In this document: positions 7,196 to 17,401 of the stretch, piece after piece
How the letters are laid out: every line of letters starts with the position of its first letter
How positions within the stretch are numbered: position 1 is the first letter of the stretch
DNA from: Verrucomicrobiota bacterium
GTDB taxonomy: Bacteria; Verrucomicrobiota; Verrucomicrobiia; Limisphaerales; UBA9464
DNA length: 64,000 bases
Assembly: GCA_947471985.1 (NCBI GenBank)
Contig: CANIZL010000012.1
Coordinates: forward strand, 1 to 64,000
Direction of reading: 5' to 3'
Notes under the pieces: generated by a model
Database searches by the model: none
Seen by the model: only the letters and a program-made list of their open reading frames with translations
Told to the model about the DNA's origin: nothing
Program-made: the position numbers and the translations under genes

Positions 7196-9676
7196 TCACG
7201 GATTTGGGATGAGGCGGTAATAGCGGCCAAGGCCCACGGGAGCCACGTCAGTGTAACTAACGATGCCATCGGCCGGCGCCACCACCACGGCCGCCGGATC
7301 AAATTCATTCCAATCGAAGGGAGCCGTCAGACTGGTCGTGTATTGAACCCGATAACTCCGACCCGGGACAGCGAGAAAGGTTAGGAGGAAATCGGCGCCG
7401 CTGGGAACCAGTTTGGCATAATTCGGAGCCCCTGGGCCCTGGACCCGCGACGTCTGGAGGACCGACACCGTGCCGACCGCCGAATGGGTCCCGTCGCTGA
7501 CGGTGTAGGTGAAGCTGCCATCGCCCGCCAACTTGGCCGGCGCCGTGTAGACCACAAACCCGGCAACCAGGGAAACACCGGCGCCCACGGGCGTCGGGTT
7601 ACCCACCCCGGTAATGGTCAAGGTAGCGCCATCGGGTCCGACATCGTTGGCCAGCAGGGAGGATTTCAAGACCTTGGCCACCACCGTATTGTCATAGCGG
7701 GTCAGGCTTTCCCCGGTTACCACGGGCAGAACCGACTCATGCGTTCCCTTGAAAAGTCGCACCTCATCCATATTGCCAATGAAGTGCGTCGCCGGCGTGG
7801 GCAACTCCCAGGAAGCCCCCAGGCGCAAGGACGCCGGAGAGGAGACGTTGGGGATGAAATCCAAAACGCCGGGGTGCGAACTCAGCACCGGCGCGCCATC
7901 CACGTAAAACGTGACGCGATCCCCCGCCGTGACCTGAGTGGGATCATAGGAAAACCCAATCAAGTGCCAGACACCGTCGGAGGGCAGTGCTGCGGCATCC
8001 GTCACCCATTCCATCGGTGCGGGATCCAGCAGGGAATCATAGCATTTAAGCGTCAGTTTCCCGGGGGTCGGAATCCCGTCGCCCGGGGTCAACCCAAACC
8101 AGTAGCCACTATCCGTGGGGACTGGGGTGAACTTTTCGATCAGCGGCGTTTCGCCCAAATTCTCCCCAGAATCCGACCAGCGGACCCAGAGTTCCCCGGC
8201 AAAGGCCTCAGTGCCGAAGTTCAAACTCAAGCGGGACGGTGCCGTCATGTAGTTGGCACCGGTTAATCCGAAGGAGTAATTCACTTTGGCACCCACCGTC
8301 GTCGGCAGCGGCGTCCCGACCACGGTGCCGATGTTGCCGCTGGCGGAGAGGTCAGGAACGAGATTGACCGGCGTCGTCGGCTCAAAGCCCCAGCGCGCGA
8401 CCACGCCGAGCGGAACCTCGGTGATGTTCACCGAGAATACTGTTCCCAGATCCGCCGAGCCACCCGAGTACGAGGTGCCGTAAAGATGGGCATCGGTACC
8501 ATAGGTGACGCCCCCGCGGAGTTCCCGCGGGCCACCCACCACGGCACCGAACGTCAGCAGGACTTCAAATCCTGACCCATTTTCATGGATGTGAAACACC
8601 GTACCCTCGCCCAGAGCGCCCCCTTGGGACGCGGTGCCATAGAGAGCGCCACTCGGGCCGGACACCAACCCCGCGTACAACAAACCGCCGGTCGTGGCAA
8701 AATCGAAGTTCTGCAGGACGGTGAAAGAGCCACCCTTGGTAATCCGAAAAACGGTCCCGGAACCGTCCGCGCCCCCGTTGTACGTCGTTCCGTACAGCGC
8801 ACCGTCGCTACCCAGAACCAAGCCTGCCTGGGGCGATGCGCCATCGGTCGCCGAGATGAGATTCTTCAGGACTGAGAAGCCCGATACGTCTAATCCATAG
8901 CTGAAAATTGTCCCAGCCCCGTTGCTGCCTCCGTTGAAAGCCGTGCCGTAAAGAAAGGTTTCCATCCCGACCTGAGCGATCACCAGGTCACCCACAGACA
9001 AGCCGCCGTCCGTGGCGGCGGTCAGGGTGTAAAGCACGGAGAATCCCGTACCATTCTTGGCCACTTTGAAAATGGTTCCCGACCCGGTCCCCACACTGCC
9101 GCCCGCTTGGGTCGTGCCGTAGAGAAATCCATCCGGGCCTTCCGTGACGCCGGCGTAAACGGAACCACCGTCATTGACCAAATCAAAATGGTGCAGGACC
9201 GCAAAATTGGCGCCATCGGTATCCATGCCGAACACCGTGCCAGACAAATCGGTTCCGCCATTGAAGGCCGTACCGTAAAGCCGGCCGTCGGTCGCCTGGA
9301 TGAGGCCGGCATAAAGAAACGCACCCTCCGTGGGGCCGACGAAACTGCGCAGCACTTCGTAGCCGGTTCCATCCTTGTTCAGGCGGAAGACGGCGCCATC
9401 GGATGTGGTTCCGCCTTGAGCGGCCGTGCCGTACAACTTGCCATCCGCACCCTCAATAACCCGGCTTTGCGGATTTTTCGGGGCGGTCGCCGCCTCGCCA
9501 AAGGAATGGATGCGCGTGACGGTGGCGGCAGAAACCCGGCTGCCGAGGCAAATCAGTGCCAGCAAGGCGACGAAGACGAACGAGGTCGCGCGGTGGATCC
9601 CGGGTGGAGAGCCCACCCAACGCGAACTCAACAGGGAAACCGACCCGATTCTTCCCGCACAAGTTGAACCGTTCAT
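7196..9676 (-). CDS. Secreted GloVer-repeat / LamG-domain protein
   Basis: An 826-residue extracellular protein. After a long leader with a hydrophobic core (SFVFVALLALICLGSRVSA) come about nine GloVer repeats (about residues 55-420). Each contains a DGxLYGTxxxGG core followed by GTVFxxxxxG and a VLxxF strand, forming a propeller-like domain. Next is a LamG/concanavalin-like domain (about 425-650), including FYVDGAPVLSSHPG and FIGNMDEVRLFKG, then a cadherin-like segment with GDGSFTYTVSDGTHSA (about 690-730). The C-terminal beta-domain, SYRVQYTTSLTAPFDWNEF through YYRLIPNP, is common in Verrucomicrobia secreted proteins. There is no PEP-CTERM tail. Likely carbohydrate-binding or adhesive, but ligand unknown. 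Confidence 0.85.
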   Translation of the reverse strand: MNGSTCAGRIGSVSLLSSRWVGSPPGIHRATSFVFVALLALICLGSRVSAATVTRIHSFGEAATAPKNPQSRVIEGADGKLYGTAAQGGTTSDGAVFRLNKDGTGYEVLRSFVGPTEGAFLYAGLIQATDGRLYGTAFNGGTDLSGTVFGMDTDGANFAVLHHFDLVNDGGSVYAGVTEGPDGFLYGTTQAGGSVGTGSGTIFKVAKNGTGFSVLYTLTAATDGGLSVGDLVIAQVGMETFLYGTAFNGGSNGAGTIFSYGLDVSGFSVLKNLISATDGASPQAGLVLGSDGALYGTTYNGGADGSGTVFRITKGGSFTVLQNFDFATTGGLLYAGLVSGPSGALYGTASQGGALGEGTVFHIHENGSGFEVLLTFGAVVGGPRELRGGVTYGTDAHLYGTSYSGGSADLGTVFSVNITEVPLGVVARWGFEPTTPVNLVPDLSASGNIGTVVGTPLPTTVGAKVNYSFGLTGANYMTAPSRLSLNFGTEAFAGELWVRWSDSGENLGETPLIEKFTPVPTDSGYWFGLTPGDGIPTPGKLTLKCYDSLLDPAPMEWVTDAAALPSDGVWHLIGFSYDPTQVTAGDRVTFYVDGAPVLSSHPGVLDFIPNVSSPASLRLGASWELPTPATHFIGNMDEVRLFKGTHESVLPVVTGESLTRYDNTVVAKVLKSSLLANDVGPDGATLTITGVGNPTPVGAGVSLVAGFVVYTAPAKLAGDGSFTYTVSDGTHSAVGTVSVLQTSRVQGPGAPNYAKLVPSGADFLLTFLAVPGRSYRVQYTTSLTAPFDWNEFDPAAVVVAPADGIVSYTDVAPVGLGRYYRLIPNP

Positions 9677-9959
9677 TTTTCGAAGTTCAACTTAAGAAAA
9701 TCCGCTAGGCGACATCAACAATTAGTTTGTGTCATTTTACTCATCGGAGCCTGACCGCGTCTGCCAAGGAAACGAACTCCCTCGTGGGGAATCGGCCCGG
9801 AATCGACCGAACCTCATGAACGGCAACAAATCCGCCCCTTTTACACACCGATCCTTCAGAATGGCAATTACTTAATGACTTAATGGCAGACCTGACATGC
9901 TAAAGGAGATCCCCAAACAGACGAGAGCACGGCCCAGGGTCGCGTGATCGTCCTCGGGT
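9677..9959. other. Intergenic spacer without a gene
   Basis: About 280 bases between the GloVer gene start and the permease stop. I see no gene. A short direct repeat (ACTTAATG twice, near 9869-9885) and no clear terminator were noted. Confidence 0.4.
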
Positions 9960-10949
9960 TCAGGCCAATTCCGCTGACTCCCGGGCCGCCCGGCGTCGGA
10001 GCGCCAGCCGTTTGACCAATTCATCGGCGATCACCCCGATCAGGATCACGGCCCCGATGATGGCGAATTCGATGTTGCTATGGTTGGTCACCAAGGTCAC
10101 CACGTTGCGCAAAACCAGGATCAGCGCGGTGCCAATCAGGACCCCAAAAATCGAACCTTCCCCCCCACGGAGACTGCACCCGCCCAGCACGGCGGCGGCA
10201 ATGGCGTAAAGTTCGTAAAAATTCCCAAAATCCACCGGTTGAGCGGAATTGACGTCCAGAACAAACAAAACCCCGCCGAGGCCGGCGAGGGTCGAACTGA
10301 GAACGTACGCCAGCAGGATCATGCGTCCGGTGTTGATGCCGCTGTAGCGGGCGGCGTCCTCATTGCGTCCCAAGGTGAGCAGGTAGCGGCCGTAGATCGT
10401 CTGATTGAGAAAAACCGCGGCCGCGAGGGCCACCACCACGAGGACCACCCACGGCGCCGGGATTTCAAAGCCGTGGATCCACGGAAGCGCAATCTTACCG
10501 GTGGCCAGGATTCGCAGCCCCTTGAAACCATCCCCGAAGCCCACCGTCTGGTCGTTGGTAAATCCGCGGGCGATTCCGCGGTACAGCAACAATCCACACA
10601 ACGTGACAATGAAGGGCTGCAGACGCAGGCGGGTGATGAGCCAACCGTGGGCCAGGCCGATGCCCATCGAGACCAGCGCCACCGCGAGCAACGCCGCCGG
10701 CAGGGACCAGTGATGGACGGTCAACAGCCACGGCAGTCCACAGCCCACCAGGCAGATGACCGACCCGATGGAGAGATCGATCCCGCCGGTAACGATCACA
10801 AAGGCGACGCCGATACTGATGATCCCAAACAACGCCGTGCGGCGGAAGAGGTTCTCCACATTGTAGCCGGACCGGAAGCTATCGCTCGCCCAGGAGGCGA
10901 ACAGACAGACGGCCACCAGCAGACCCAGAATCCCGAGAATTTTCTTCAT
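9960..10949 (-). CDS. Ribose-type sugar ABC transporter permease
   Basis: A 329-residue RbsC/XylH-family permease with about eight to ten hydrophobic helices. Family hallmarks are GIISIGVAFVIVTGGIDLSIGS near the N-terminus (residues 43-64), the TLGRNEDAARYSGI coupling loop and GGCSLRGGEGSIFG in the second half. It forms the membrane channel of a sugar importer with the ATPase (11023-12537) and binding protein (12573-13628), all on the minus strand in the order binding protein, ATPase, permease. The substrate cannot be named from sequence; no sugar kinase sits next to it. Confidence 0.9.
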   Translation of the reverse strand: MKKILGILGLLVAVCLFASWASDSFRSGYNVENLFRRTALFGIISIGVAFVIVTGGIDLSIGSVICLVGCGLPWLLTVHHWSLPAALLAVALVSMGIGLAHGWLITRLRLQPFIVTLCGLLLYRGIARGFTNDQTVGFGDGFKGLRILATGKIALPWIHGFEIPAPWVVLVVVALAAAVFLNQTIYGRYLLTLGRNEDAARYSGINTGRMILLAYVLSSTLAGLGGVLFVLDVNSAQPVDFGNFYELYAIAAAVLGGCSLRGGEGSIFGVLIGTALILVLRNVVTLVTNHSNIEFAIIGAVILIGVIADELVKRLALRRRAARESAELA

Positions 10950-11022
10950 CCTTAAAAAACGGATTTAACCACCCACGACCCAAAAAACGCGCCCATGAAC
11001 CCGCCCCGGAGTGGGTGCGCGC

Positions 11023-12537
11023 TCATTCGTGGCTCCCTTCGCCGCCCGGGGTGCCACCCGTGGCCAGGTGCAGGATGGCTTCCTCGCTCAGTTCCGCCCG
11101 CTGCAGTTCACCGGTGAGGCGGCCCTCGTGCATGACGAGCACCCGATCACTCATGCCGAGCACCTCCTCCATCTCACTGGAGACAAACAGGATGGCCACG
11201 CCCTGGCGGGCGAGTTCCTCCATCAGCTGGTAGATTTCCTGTTTGGCCCCGACGTCAATGCCGCGCGTCGGTTCGTCGAGCAGCAGGACCCGGGGAGCCG
11301 TGGCGAGCCACTTGCCCAGCACCACTTTCTGCTGGTTCCCCCCCGACAGGAATTGCACCACCTGCCGATCGTCCGGCGTCTTGATGCGCATGGCCCCGAT
11401 CATTTCCGCGCTCAATTCGGTTTCCCGACGGCGATTGCGGAACCCGTGGCGTTGATCGCGCCGCAAACTGGCCAGACTGACGTTGCTGCGCACGTCCATG
11501 CCGAGCACGACGCCCTGCTGCTTGCGATCCTCCGGGACCAGCGAGAGCCCGGCGTCGATGGCCTCGCGGGGCGTCTGGGCTGCGATCTCGGCGCCCGCCA
11601 CGCGAACGCGCCCACCGAGCGCCGGGGTCACGCCAAAGAGCGTCAGCAACACTTCCGTTCGCCCCGCCCCCACCAGCCCGGACAAACCAACAATCTCCCC
11701 CGCCCTCACCTGGAACGAAATCTCCTGCTGCGGATGCGCCGAGGTGCGCAACCGTTCGACTTCGAGACGGGGCTCGCCCGGAACATGAACCTGGTGAGCG
11801 TAGAACTGGGACAGATCCCGCCCCACCATGAGTCGCACCATGGCGGCATGCCGGATATCGCCGGCCGCCAGCTCCCCGGCATTTTCCCCATCCCGCAGGA
11901 CCACGACCCGATCGGCGAGTGCCGTCACCTCACCGAGTCGGTGGGAGATGTAAATGAGGCTCACCCCGCGCGAGCGCAGGTCCCGGATGACCCGGAACAG
12001 ATTCTCCGCCTCGCCCGAGGAAAGACTGGAGGTGGGCTCATCCATGATCAGCACCCGCGCCTGCGTCGAGAGCGCCTTGGCAATCTCCACCAACTGCTGC
12101 GGCCCGATGGCCAACGTGCCCACCAAGGCGTCCGGATCGACCTTCAACCCCACCGCCTCCAAATACGGACGCGCCTCCCGCCGCAATCGCGGGCGGTCGA
12201 TCAATCCAAAGCGCAAGGGCTCCCGGCCGAGGAAAAGATTGGCCGCGACATCGAGGTTATCGGCCAGATTCAATTCCTGATGAATCAGGGCAATGCCCGC
12301 CGCCAGGGCATCGTGCACCGATCGGAGTTCGCGGACCTGGCCGTCCATGTGGATTGTGCCCGAATCCGGAGTTTGCACCCCGGCCAGGATCTTCATCAGC
12401 GTGCTTTTCCCCGCACCGTTTTCGCCGATGACCGCCAATACCTCGCCCGGGTACAATTCCAAGCTGACCCCCTTCAAGGCGCGCACGCCCGGAAAGGATT
12501 TAACCAGATTGCGGGCCTCCAGCAGCGGGACGCTCAT
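11023..12537 (-). CDS. Sugar ABC transporter ATP-binding protein (RbsA/MglA type)
   Basis: A 504-residue double-domain ATPase. The N-terminal cassette has Walker [10 protein letters not shown] (about 38-46), [15 protein letters not shown] in the signature region and [13 protein letters not shown] (Walker B). The C-terminal cassette has the degenerate [10 protein letters not shown]-loop, [16 protein letters not shown] and [16 protein letters not shown]. This layout is diagnostic of the CUT2 sugar-import subfamily. The ATG at 12537 follows the binding-protein stop by 35 bases and the permease starts about 74 bases after its stop, so one transcript is likely. Confidence 0.95.
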   Translation of the reverse strand: MSVPLLEARNLVKSFPGVRALKGVSLELYPGEVLAVIGENGAGKSTLMKILAGVQTPDSGTIHMDGQVRELRSVHDALAAGIALIHQELNLADNLDVAANLFLGREPLRFGLIDRPRLRREARPYLEAVGLKVDPDALVGTLAIGPQQLVEIAKALSTQARVLIMDEPTSSLSSGEAENLFRVIRDLRSRGVSLIYISHRLGEVTALADRVVVLRDGENAGELAAGDIRHAAMVRLMVGRDLSQFYAHQVHVPGEPRLEVERLRTSAHPQQEISFQVRAGEIVGLSGLVGAGRTEVLLTLFGVTPALGGRVRVAGAEIAAQTPREAIDAGLSLVPEDRKQQGVVLGMDVRSNVSLASLRRDQRHGFRNRRRETELSAEMIGAMRIKTPDDRQVVQFLSGGNQQKVVLGKWLATAPRVLLLDEPTRGIDVGAKQEIYQLMEELARQGVAILFVSSEMEEVLGMSDRVLVMHEGRLTGELQRAELSEEAILHLATGGTPGGEGSHE

Positions 12538-12572
12538 GCCAGATCAATGCCCGAACACCGAGGTCTGGTCAC

Positions 12573-13628
12573 TCATTGGCCGCCACCCACCTTGGCCTTC
12601 AGATCGGCCCAAAAAGCCTCGACGGAATCCTGCCGGATCTGCCGGGCCGGGATGTCGATGAATTTGGCCGCGGGAATCACGCCCGCCTCGCCCCGCAGGA
12701 CGCCGGTCAGGATTTCCACGGATTTGTAGCCGTACATGTAGGGGTTTTGCACCACCGTACCGTGGACGGTGCCCTTTTTGATTCCTTCCAGGGTGGCGTT
12801 GTCTTCATCGAAGGCGACCACCTTCACTTTGCCCAGTTTTCCCGCCTGGGACAGAGCCTCCAACATGAGCGGCGGATTGTAGGCGAACAGCCCGACGAGG
12901 CAGCTGATGTCGGGATATTTCGCGAGCGTATCTTCGGCGTTCGCCTTGCCCTTGGCCGGATCGAACTGGTCCGTAAGCGTGCCCAGAATCTTGTACCCAT
13001 TGGCCTCCAGCACCGCGCCCGGCGGATCAAAATTTGTGGGGTTCTCGGGGCGGCCGAGGATGGCATCGATGGTGCCCTGACGACGGCGTTTGGCATTATC
13101 CTGTTCCAAACGGCCGATGAAAATCATGATGGTCCCGCCCTTGGGAAGCACCTCGCGCACGAGATCCCCGCACAGGCGGCCGGCCTTATAATTGTCCATG
13201 CCGATGTAAACGAGACGATCCGAATTGGGCGCATCGGAATCGTGGGTGAGCAGTTTGGCGCGGTGCGCGGCCTGATTGAGGAATTCCGTCTGGTTCACCG
13301 GATCGATCGGACTGACGGCAATGCCATCGACACCGCGGGTCAAAAGGTCCTCGATCATGCGCTTCTGATCACCGATACCCTCGACCGGCATGAGGGTTTG
13401 GGCATCGACGCCCAGTTTTTCGCCCGCAGCCTTGACCCCGGCGCCCGCGATCTTCCAGAACGCCGCCACCCCATTGGAAACGAAGGCCACCTTCAATTTC
13501 TTGGCGGGGGCAGCGCCACCGGCCGCCGGGGCATCCGGCGCCTTGGCGGGCCCACAACCGCTGCCGACGAGGACGGCGGTGAGACAGAGCGCGACGAATC
13601 TACCACGAGAGAGAGGTCGGAGAATCAT
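12573..13628 (-). CDS. Sugar ABC transporter substrate-binding protein (RbsB-like lipoprotein)
   Basis: A 351-residue periplasmic-binding-protein type 1 fold. The N-terminus is a signal sequence ending VGSGC, probably a lipoprotein site though the residue at -3 is unusual. It is followed by an Ala/Pro linker and KKLKVAFVSNGVAAFWKIAGAG, the first ligand-binding strand. Also visible are VDGIAVSPIDPVNQTEFLNQ, LTHDSDAPNSDRLVYIGMDN and the hinge segment GKVKVVAFDEDNATLEGIKKG. It captures a sugar for the downstream ATPase and permease and is the first gene of the minus-strand transport operon, diverging from the phosphatase gene at 14180. Confidence 0.92.
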   Translation of the reverse strand: MILRPLSRGRFVALCLTAVLVGSGCGPAKAPDAPAAGGAAPAKKLKVAFVSNGVAAFWKIAGAGVKAAGEKLGVDAQTLMPVEGIGDQKRMIEDLLTRGVDGIAVSPIDPVNQTEFLNQAAHRAKLLTHDSDAPNSDRLVYIGMDNYKAGRLCGDLVREVLPKGGTIMIFIGRLEQDNAKRRRQGTIDAILGRPENPTNFDPPGAVLEANGYKILGTLTDQFDPAKGKANAEDTLAKYPDISCLVGLFAYNPPLMLEALSQAGKLGKVKVVAFDEDNATLEGIKKGTVHGTVVQNPYMYGYKSVEILTGVLRGEAGVIPAAKFIDIPARQIRQDSVEAFWADLKAKVGGGQ

Positions 13629-14179
13629 GACGAAAGGAGCAGAACTGGATGCGTACGTGCCGGTGAAATTTTTGCTAGGCCGGAACAGTGAGCGGCGAGG
13701 CGGAGTCCGTCAACGAATCGGCGGCCGCGACTTCCAGCGGAACATCCCCGCCACGCCCGCAATGGCTCCAAACGGACCAAGCGGATGTCGCGCTGACAGT
13801 GCGCCGCCGGGCGATTCCGGGCCGTTCAACGCGGGGACACGCCCGGAACCTGATTCTCCTGTATCGCCGGATTCCCCAGGGCGGAAACTTGGGTTGATAC
13901 CTCCGGCCAGAGCTTGGGAAGTCCCCAGGCCAGCGGTCAAATACCCAACGCTTCGGCCGAACTACCGTTCAAATTCTACCGGTTCCTGACGCCGCCCCGA
14001 CCTCCCTCCCCTAAAGATTTTCCTTGCCGCTGCAATGCCGCTCGATTTCCTTCCCCAACGCCTTCGGAAGTCCTTCCAATGAATTTACGCACCCGCGTTC
14101 ACTGCCGCTTTTTCCCGCCGCAGCCGGAATCCGGGTCGGGAATCAGCGGGGCGGCCGTCCTGTCGAGTCCAATTTGCCC
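13629..14179. promoter_or_regulatory. Divergent promoter region between sugar importer and phosphatase genes
   Basis: About 550 bases with no supported gene; the open frames here lack credible starts or protein features. It must carry promoters in both directions. I could not pick out convincing -35/-10 pairs. A loose direct repeat (CTACCG-TTC twice, near 13964-13986) is present. Confidence 0.45.
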
Positions 14180-17100
14180 ATGAAACTCCTTCGTACCGTC
14201 TGGTCGCTGGCCACCCTGGCCTTGACCGCCCTCCCCTTGGCGCACCTGCAGGCCCAGACCGTCTTCATTCCCCAGGGAGCGACTTGGAAGTACCTCGACA
14301 ACGGCAGCGATCAAGGCACGAGCTGGCGGGCGTTGGCATTTGACGACAGTGCCTGGGCCAGCGGTCCCGCCCAGCTGGGCTATGGCGACGGCGATGAAGC
14401 GACGGTACTGCAATTCGGCCCCAACTCGTCGGCCAAATACATCACCACCTACTTCCGGCGAACGTTCACGGTGGCGGATCCCAATGCGGTCGCCGGCCTG
14501 AAGCTGGACTTGCTGCGCGACGACGGCGCCGTGGTGTATCTGAATGGCACCGAGGTCGCCCGCAGCAACCTGCCGACGGGCGCGATCGACTACACCACCC
14601 TGGCGCCCGTGGCCGTATCGGGAGCCGAGGAAACGACGACCTTCTTCCCGTTTACCCTGAGTCCGACGGCCCTCCTCGCCGGCGCGAATGTGGTGGCGGT
14701 CGAGATTCATCAACAGTCGGGCACCAGCAGCGACATCAGTTTCGATCTCCGCCTGACCGATGGCCTCACGGCGCCGGTGGTGACCCGTGGCCCGTACCTG
14801 CAAACGGCCACGTCCACCAGCATTCTGGTCCGTTGGCGGACAGACGTGGCGTGCAACAGCCGGGTTAGTGTGGGCACCAGCGCGGGGGCGCTCAATCTGA
14901 TTAACGACGATGCCACCGCCACCACCGAGCACTCGGTGCGGATCACGGGATTGAATCCGGATACCCCCTATTTCTACAGCATCGGCACGTCCGCCGCCGT
15001 GCTGGCCAGCGGCCCGGAATATACCTTCGTAACCTCACCCACTGTGGGCACCGCCAAGGCAACCCGGATCTGGGTGCTGGGTGATTCGGGTACCGCCAAC
15101 GCGACCGCCACGGCCGTGCGCAATGGCTACACCACATTTGCCGCCGGACGCCGCACCGACGTCTGGCTGATGCTGGGCGATGACGCCTACAATTCCGGCA
15201 CTGACTCGGAATTCCAAACAGCCCTCTTCAATATGTATCCGGGGTTCCTGCGCCAGTCCTCCCTGTTTTCGGTCATTGGCAATCACGAAACCGCCCAACT
15301 GACGAACCCGGCGCTCACGATCCCTTACTTTCAGATTTTTGACATGCCCACGCTCGGTGAAGCGGGCGGGGTCGCGTCGGGCACCGAGAAGTACTACTCC
15401 TTCGACTACGGCCGGGTTCATTTCATCGCGCTGGATTCCATGACCTCCTCGCGCCAGCCCGGCAGTGCGATGTTGACCTGGTTGCAGACGGATCTTGCCT
15501 CAACGACGCAGGACTGGATCATCGCCTTCTGGCATCATCCGCCCTACACCAAGGGTTCGCACAATTCCGACACGGAAACCGAGCTGATCGAGATGCGGCA
15601 AAATGTGCTGCCGATTCTGGAAGCCGGCGGCGTGGATCTGGTGCTATCCGGCCACAGCCACTCCTACGAGCGATCGTATCTCATCAACGGTCATTACGGC
15701 CTGTCCGCCACGTTCACACCGGCGATGAAAGTGGACGCGGGCGATGGTCGCGATACCGGCAACGGCGCCTATACCAAGCCGGACGGCTTGGCGGCAAATC
15801 AGGGATCGGTCTACATCGTCGCTGGTAACGGTGGGCAGGCGACCAGCTGGACCGGAGGCAGCACGGCGGAGTTCAATCCCACGCCCCACCCGGCCATGTA
15901 TTTTTCCGCGCTGCACGTGGGATCGCTGGTTCTCGATGTGAACGGAAACCGCCTGGACGCCAAGATGATTCGGGATACGGGAGTCGTGGACGATTCCTTC
16001 AGCATTGTTAAAAGCATTCCGAACCAACCGCCGACGATTAGCCTGACCAGTCCCGCGACGAGCACGTCGCCAACGGCGCCGGCCAACATTGCCATCACGG
16101 CCACGGTCGCGGATAGCGACGGTACGGTGCAGCAGGTGGATTTCTACGCCAATGCCAGCCTGATTGGATCGCTGACGGGTCCGTCGTTTGTCTTCAATTG
16201 GAACACTGTCAGTGCGGGCAGCTACACGCTGACCGCCGTGGCGACGGATAATCAGGGAGCCAGCACGGCGTCGCTGCCGATCACGGTCACGGTCAACCCA
16301 CCCGCCCCGGCGGCACCGACGGGCTTGGTCGCCACGGCCGGCAATACACAGATTGGTCTGATCTGGTCCGCCAGTGCCGGCGCCACCAGTTACACGGTCA
16401 AGCGGTCCACCGTTTCGGGTGGACCCTACACCGCCATTGCCAGCGGCATCGTTTCGACAAGTTACAGCAATACCGGGCTGGTGAACGGCACCCCTTATTT
16501 CTACGTCATCTCCGCGGTGAACTCCGGAGGTGAAAGCGGGGATTCGGCCCAGGCCGGTGCCACGCCCCTCCCAACCGTCCCAGCCGCCCCGACGGGTCTG
16601 GTCGCCACCGCCGGGAACACTCAGGTCAGCCTCGTCTGGTCCGCCAGCGCGGGCGCCACCAGCTACACCGTCAAGAGGGCGACCGTTTCGGGCGGACCTT
16701 ACACGGTGATTGCCAGCGGCATCGTTTCAACGAGCTACGCCAACACTGGGCTGGTGAATGGCACGCCCTACTACTATGTCGTCTCCGCGGTAAATCTGGG
16801 CGGGGCCAGCGGCAATTCGGCCCAGGCCAGCGCCACCCCCGTGCCGCCGGCACCCGCCGCGCCCACGGGCTTCACCGCCACCGCCGGCAACGCACAGGTC
16901 AGCCTCGTCTGGTCCGCCAGCGCCGGCGCCACCAGCTACACGGTGAAACGGGCGACGGTCTCCGGCGGCCCTTATGCGGTGATCGCCAGCGGTCTCACCA
17001 CGACCAGCTACAACAACACGGGGTTGGTGAACGGCACCCCGTACTACTACGTGGTGTCGGCGGTGAATCTCGGCGGAGCCAGTGCCAATTCGTCCCAGGC

Positions 17101-17401
17101 GACGGCCACCCCGGTGGCTCCGCCAACGGCGCCCAACGGGCTGAGTGCGACGGCCGTAGCCGCCACTCAGATTAACCTGCACTGGACCGACACCTCCTCC
17201 AACGAGTCCAGCTTTCTCGTGGAACGTTCGGTCAGCGGCGGCGCCTTCGTGCAGATTGGCACCGCGGCCGCCAATGCGACCACCTACTCCGACACCGGGG
17301 TGACGGCGAACAAGACCTATACCTATCGGATTCGTTCCACCAACGCGGGCGGCAACTCCGCGTACTCCGCCACCGCTTCGGCCAAAACGCCGCGCCGATG
17401 A
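14180..17401 (+). CDS. Secreted purple-acid-phosphatase-like protein with Ig-like and fibronectin III repeats
   Basis: About 1073 residues from ATG 14180 (MKLLRTVWSLATLALTALPLAHLQAQ, signal peptide); the longer frame from 14024 is not credible. Order: an N-terminal beta-sandwich with DDSAWASGPAQLGYGDGDE (about 25-195), a purple-acid-phosphatase N-terminal FnIII-like domain (TRGPYLQTATSTSILVRWRT), then a calcineurin-like phosphoesterase. All five metal-site motifs are present: LGDSG, LGDDAY, IGNHET, WHHPPY and SGHSHSYER. An Ig-like domain follows, then four fibronectin III modules; the first three are nearly identical over about 90 residues. Probably an extracellular phosphomonoesterase or diesterase. 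The TGA overlaps the start of the TPR gene. Confidence 0.9.
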   Translation: MKLLRTVWSLATLALTALPLAHLQAQTVFIPQGATWKYLDNGSDQGTSWRALAFDDSAWASGPAQLGYGDGDEATVLQFGPNSSAKYITTYFRRTFTVADPNAVAGLKLDLLRDDGAVVYLNGTEVARSNLPTGAIDYTTLAPVAVSGAEETTTFFPFTLSPTALLAGANVVAVEIHQQSGTSSDISFDLRLTDGLTAPVVTRGPYLQTATSTSILVRWRTDVACNSRVSVGTSAGALNLINDDATATTEHSVRITGLNPDTPYFYSIGTSAAVLASGPEYTFVTSPTVGTAKATRIWVLGDSGTANATATAVRNGYTTFAAGRRTDVWLMLGDDAYNSGTDSEFQTALFNMYPGFLRQSSLFSVIGNHETAQLTNPALTIPYFQIFDMPTLGEAGGVASGTEKYYSFDYGRVHFIALDSMTSSRQPGSAMLTWLQTDLASTTQDWIIAFWHHPPYTKGSHNSDTETELIEMRQNVLPILEAGGVDLVLSGHSHSYERSYLINGHYGLSATFTPAMKVDAGDGRDTGNGAYTKPDGLAANQGSVYIVAGNGGQATSWTGGSTAEFNPTPHPAMYFSALHVGSLVLDVNGNRLDAKMIRDTGVVDDSFSIVKSIPNQPPTISLTSPATSTSPTAPANIAITATVADSDGTVQQVDFYANASLIGSLTGPSFVFNWNTVSAGSYTLTAVATDNQGASTASLPITVTVNPPAPAAPTGLVATAGNTQIGLIWSASAGATSYTVKRSTVSGGPYTAIASGIVSTSYSNTGLVNGTPYFYVISAVNSGGESGDSAQAGATPLPTVPAAPTGLVATAGNTQVSLVWSASAGATSYTVKRATVSGGPYTVIASGIVSTSYANTGLVNGTPYYYVVSAVNLGGASGNSAQASATPVPPAPAAPTGFTATAGNAQVSLVWSASAGATSYTVKRATVSGGPYAVIASGLTTTSYNNTGLVNGTPYYYVVSAVNLGGASANSSQATATPVAPPTAPNGLSATAVAATQINLHWTDTSSNESSFLVERSVSGGAFVQIGTAAANATTYSDTGVTANKTYTYRIRSTNAGGNSAYSATASAKTPRR
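16310..17125 (+). repeat. Three near-identical tandem FnIII-coding repeats (about 270 bp each)
   Basis: Three successive modules encode almost the same residues (SASAGATSYTVKR, TVSGGPY, NTGLVNGTPY). The DNA is alike as well as the protein, with variable third bases, indicating fairly recent internal duplication. A fourth module (17126-17390) is divergent. Confidence 0.85.

Noticed and set aside
11011..12729. 572-codon open frame antisense to the sugar ABC ATPase
   Set aside because: The opposite strand encodes a complete RbsA with all motifs; the antisense product has His/Arg/Gln-rich low-complexity composition typical of GC-rich shadows.
13688..13989. Small open frames in the divergent importer/phosphatase spacer
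   Set aside because: Overlap each other on both strands, lack protein features, and the spacer is expected to hold two promoters.
14024..14179. N-terminal extension of the phosphatase
   Set aside because: Arg/Pro-rich and would bury a clear signal peptide that begins at 14180.
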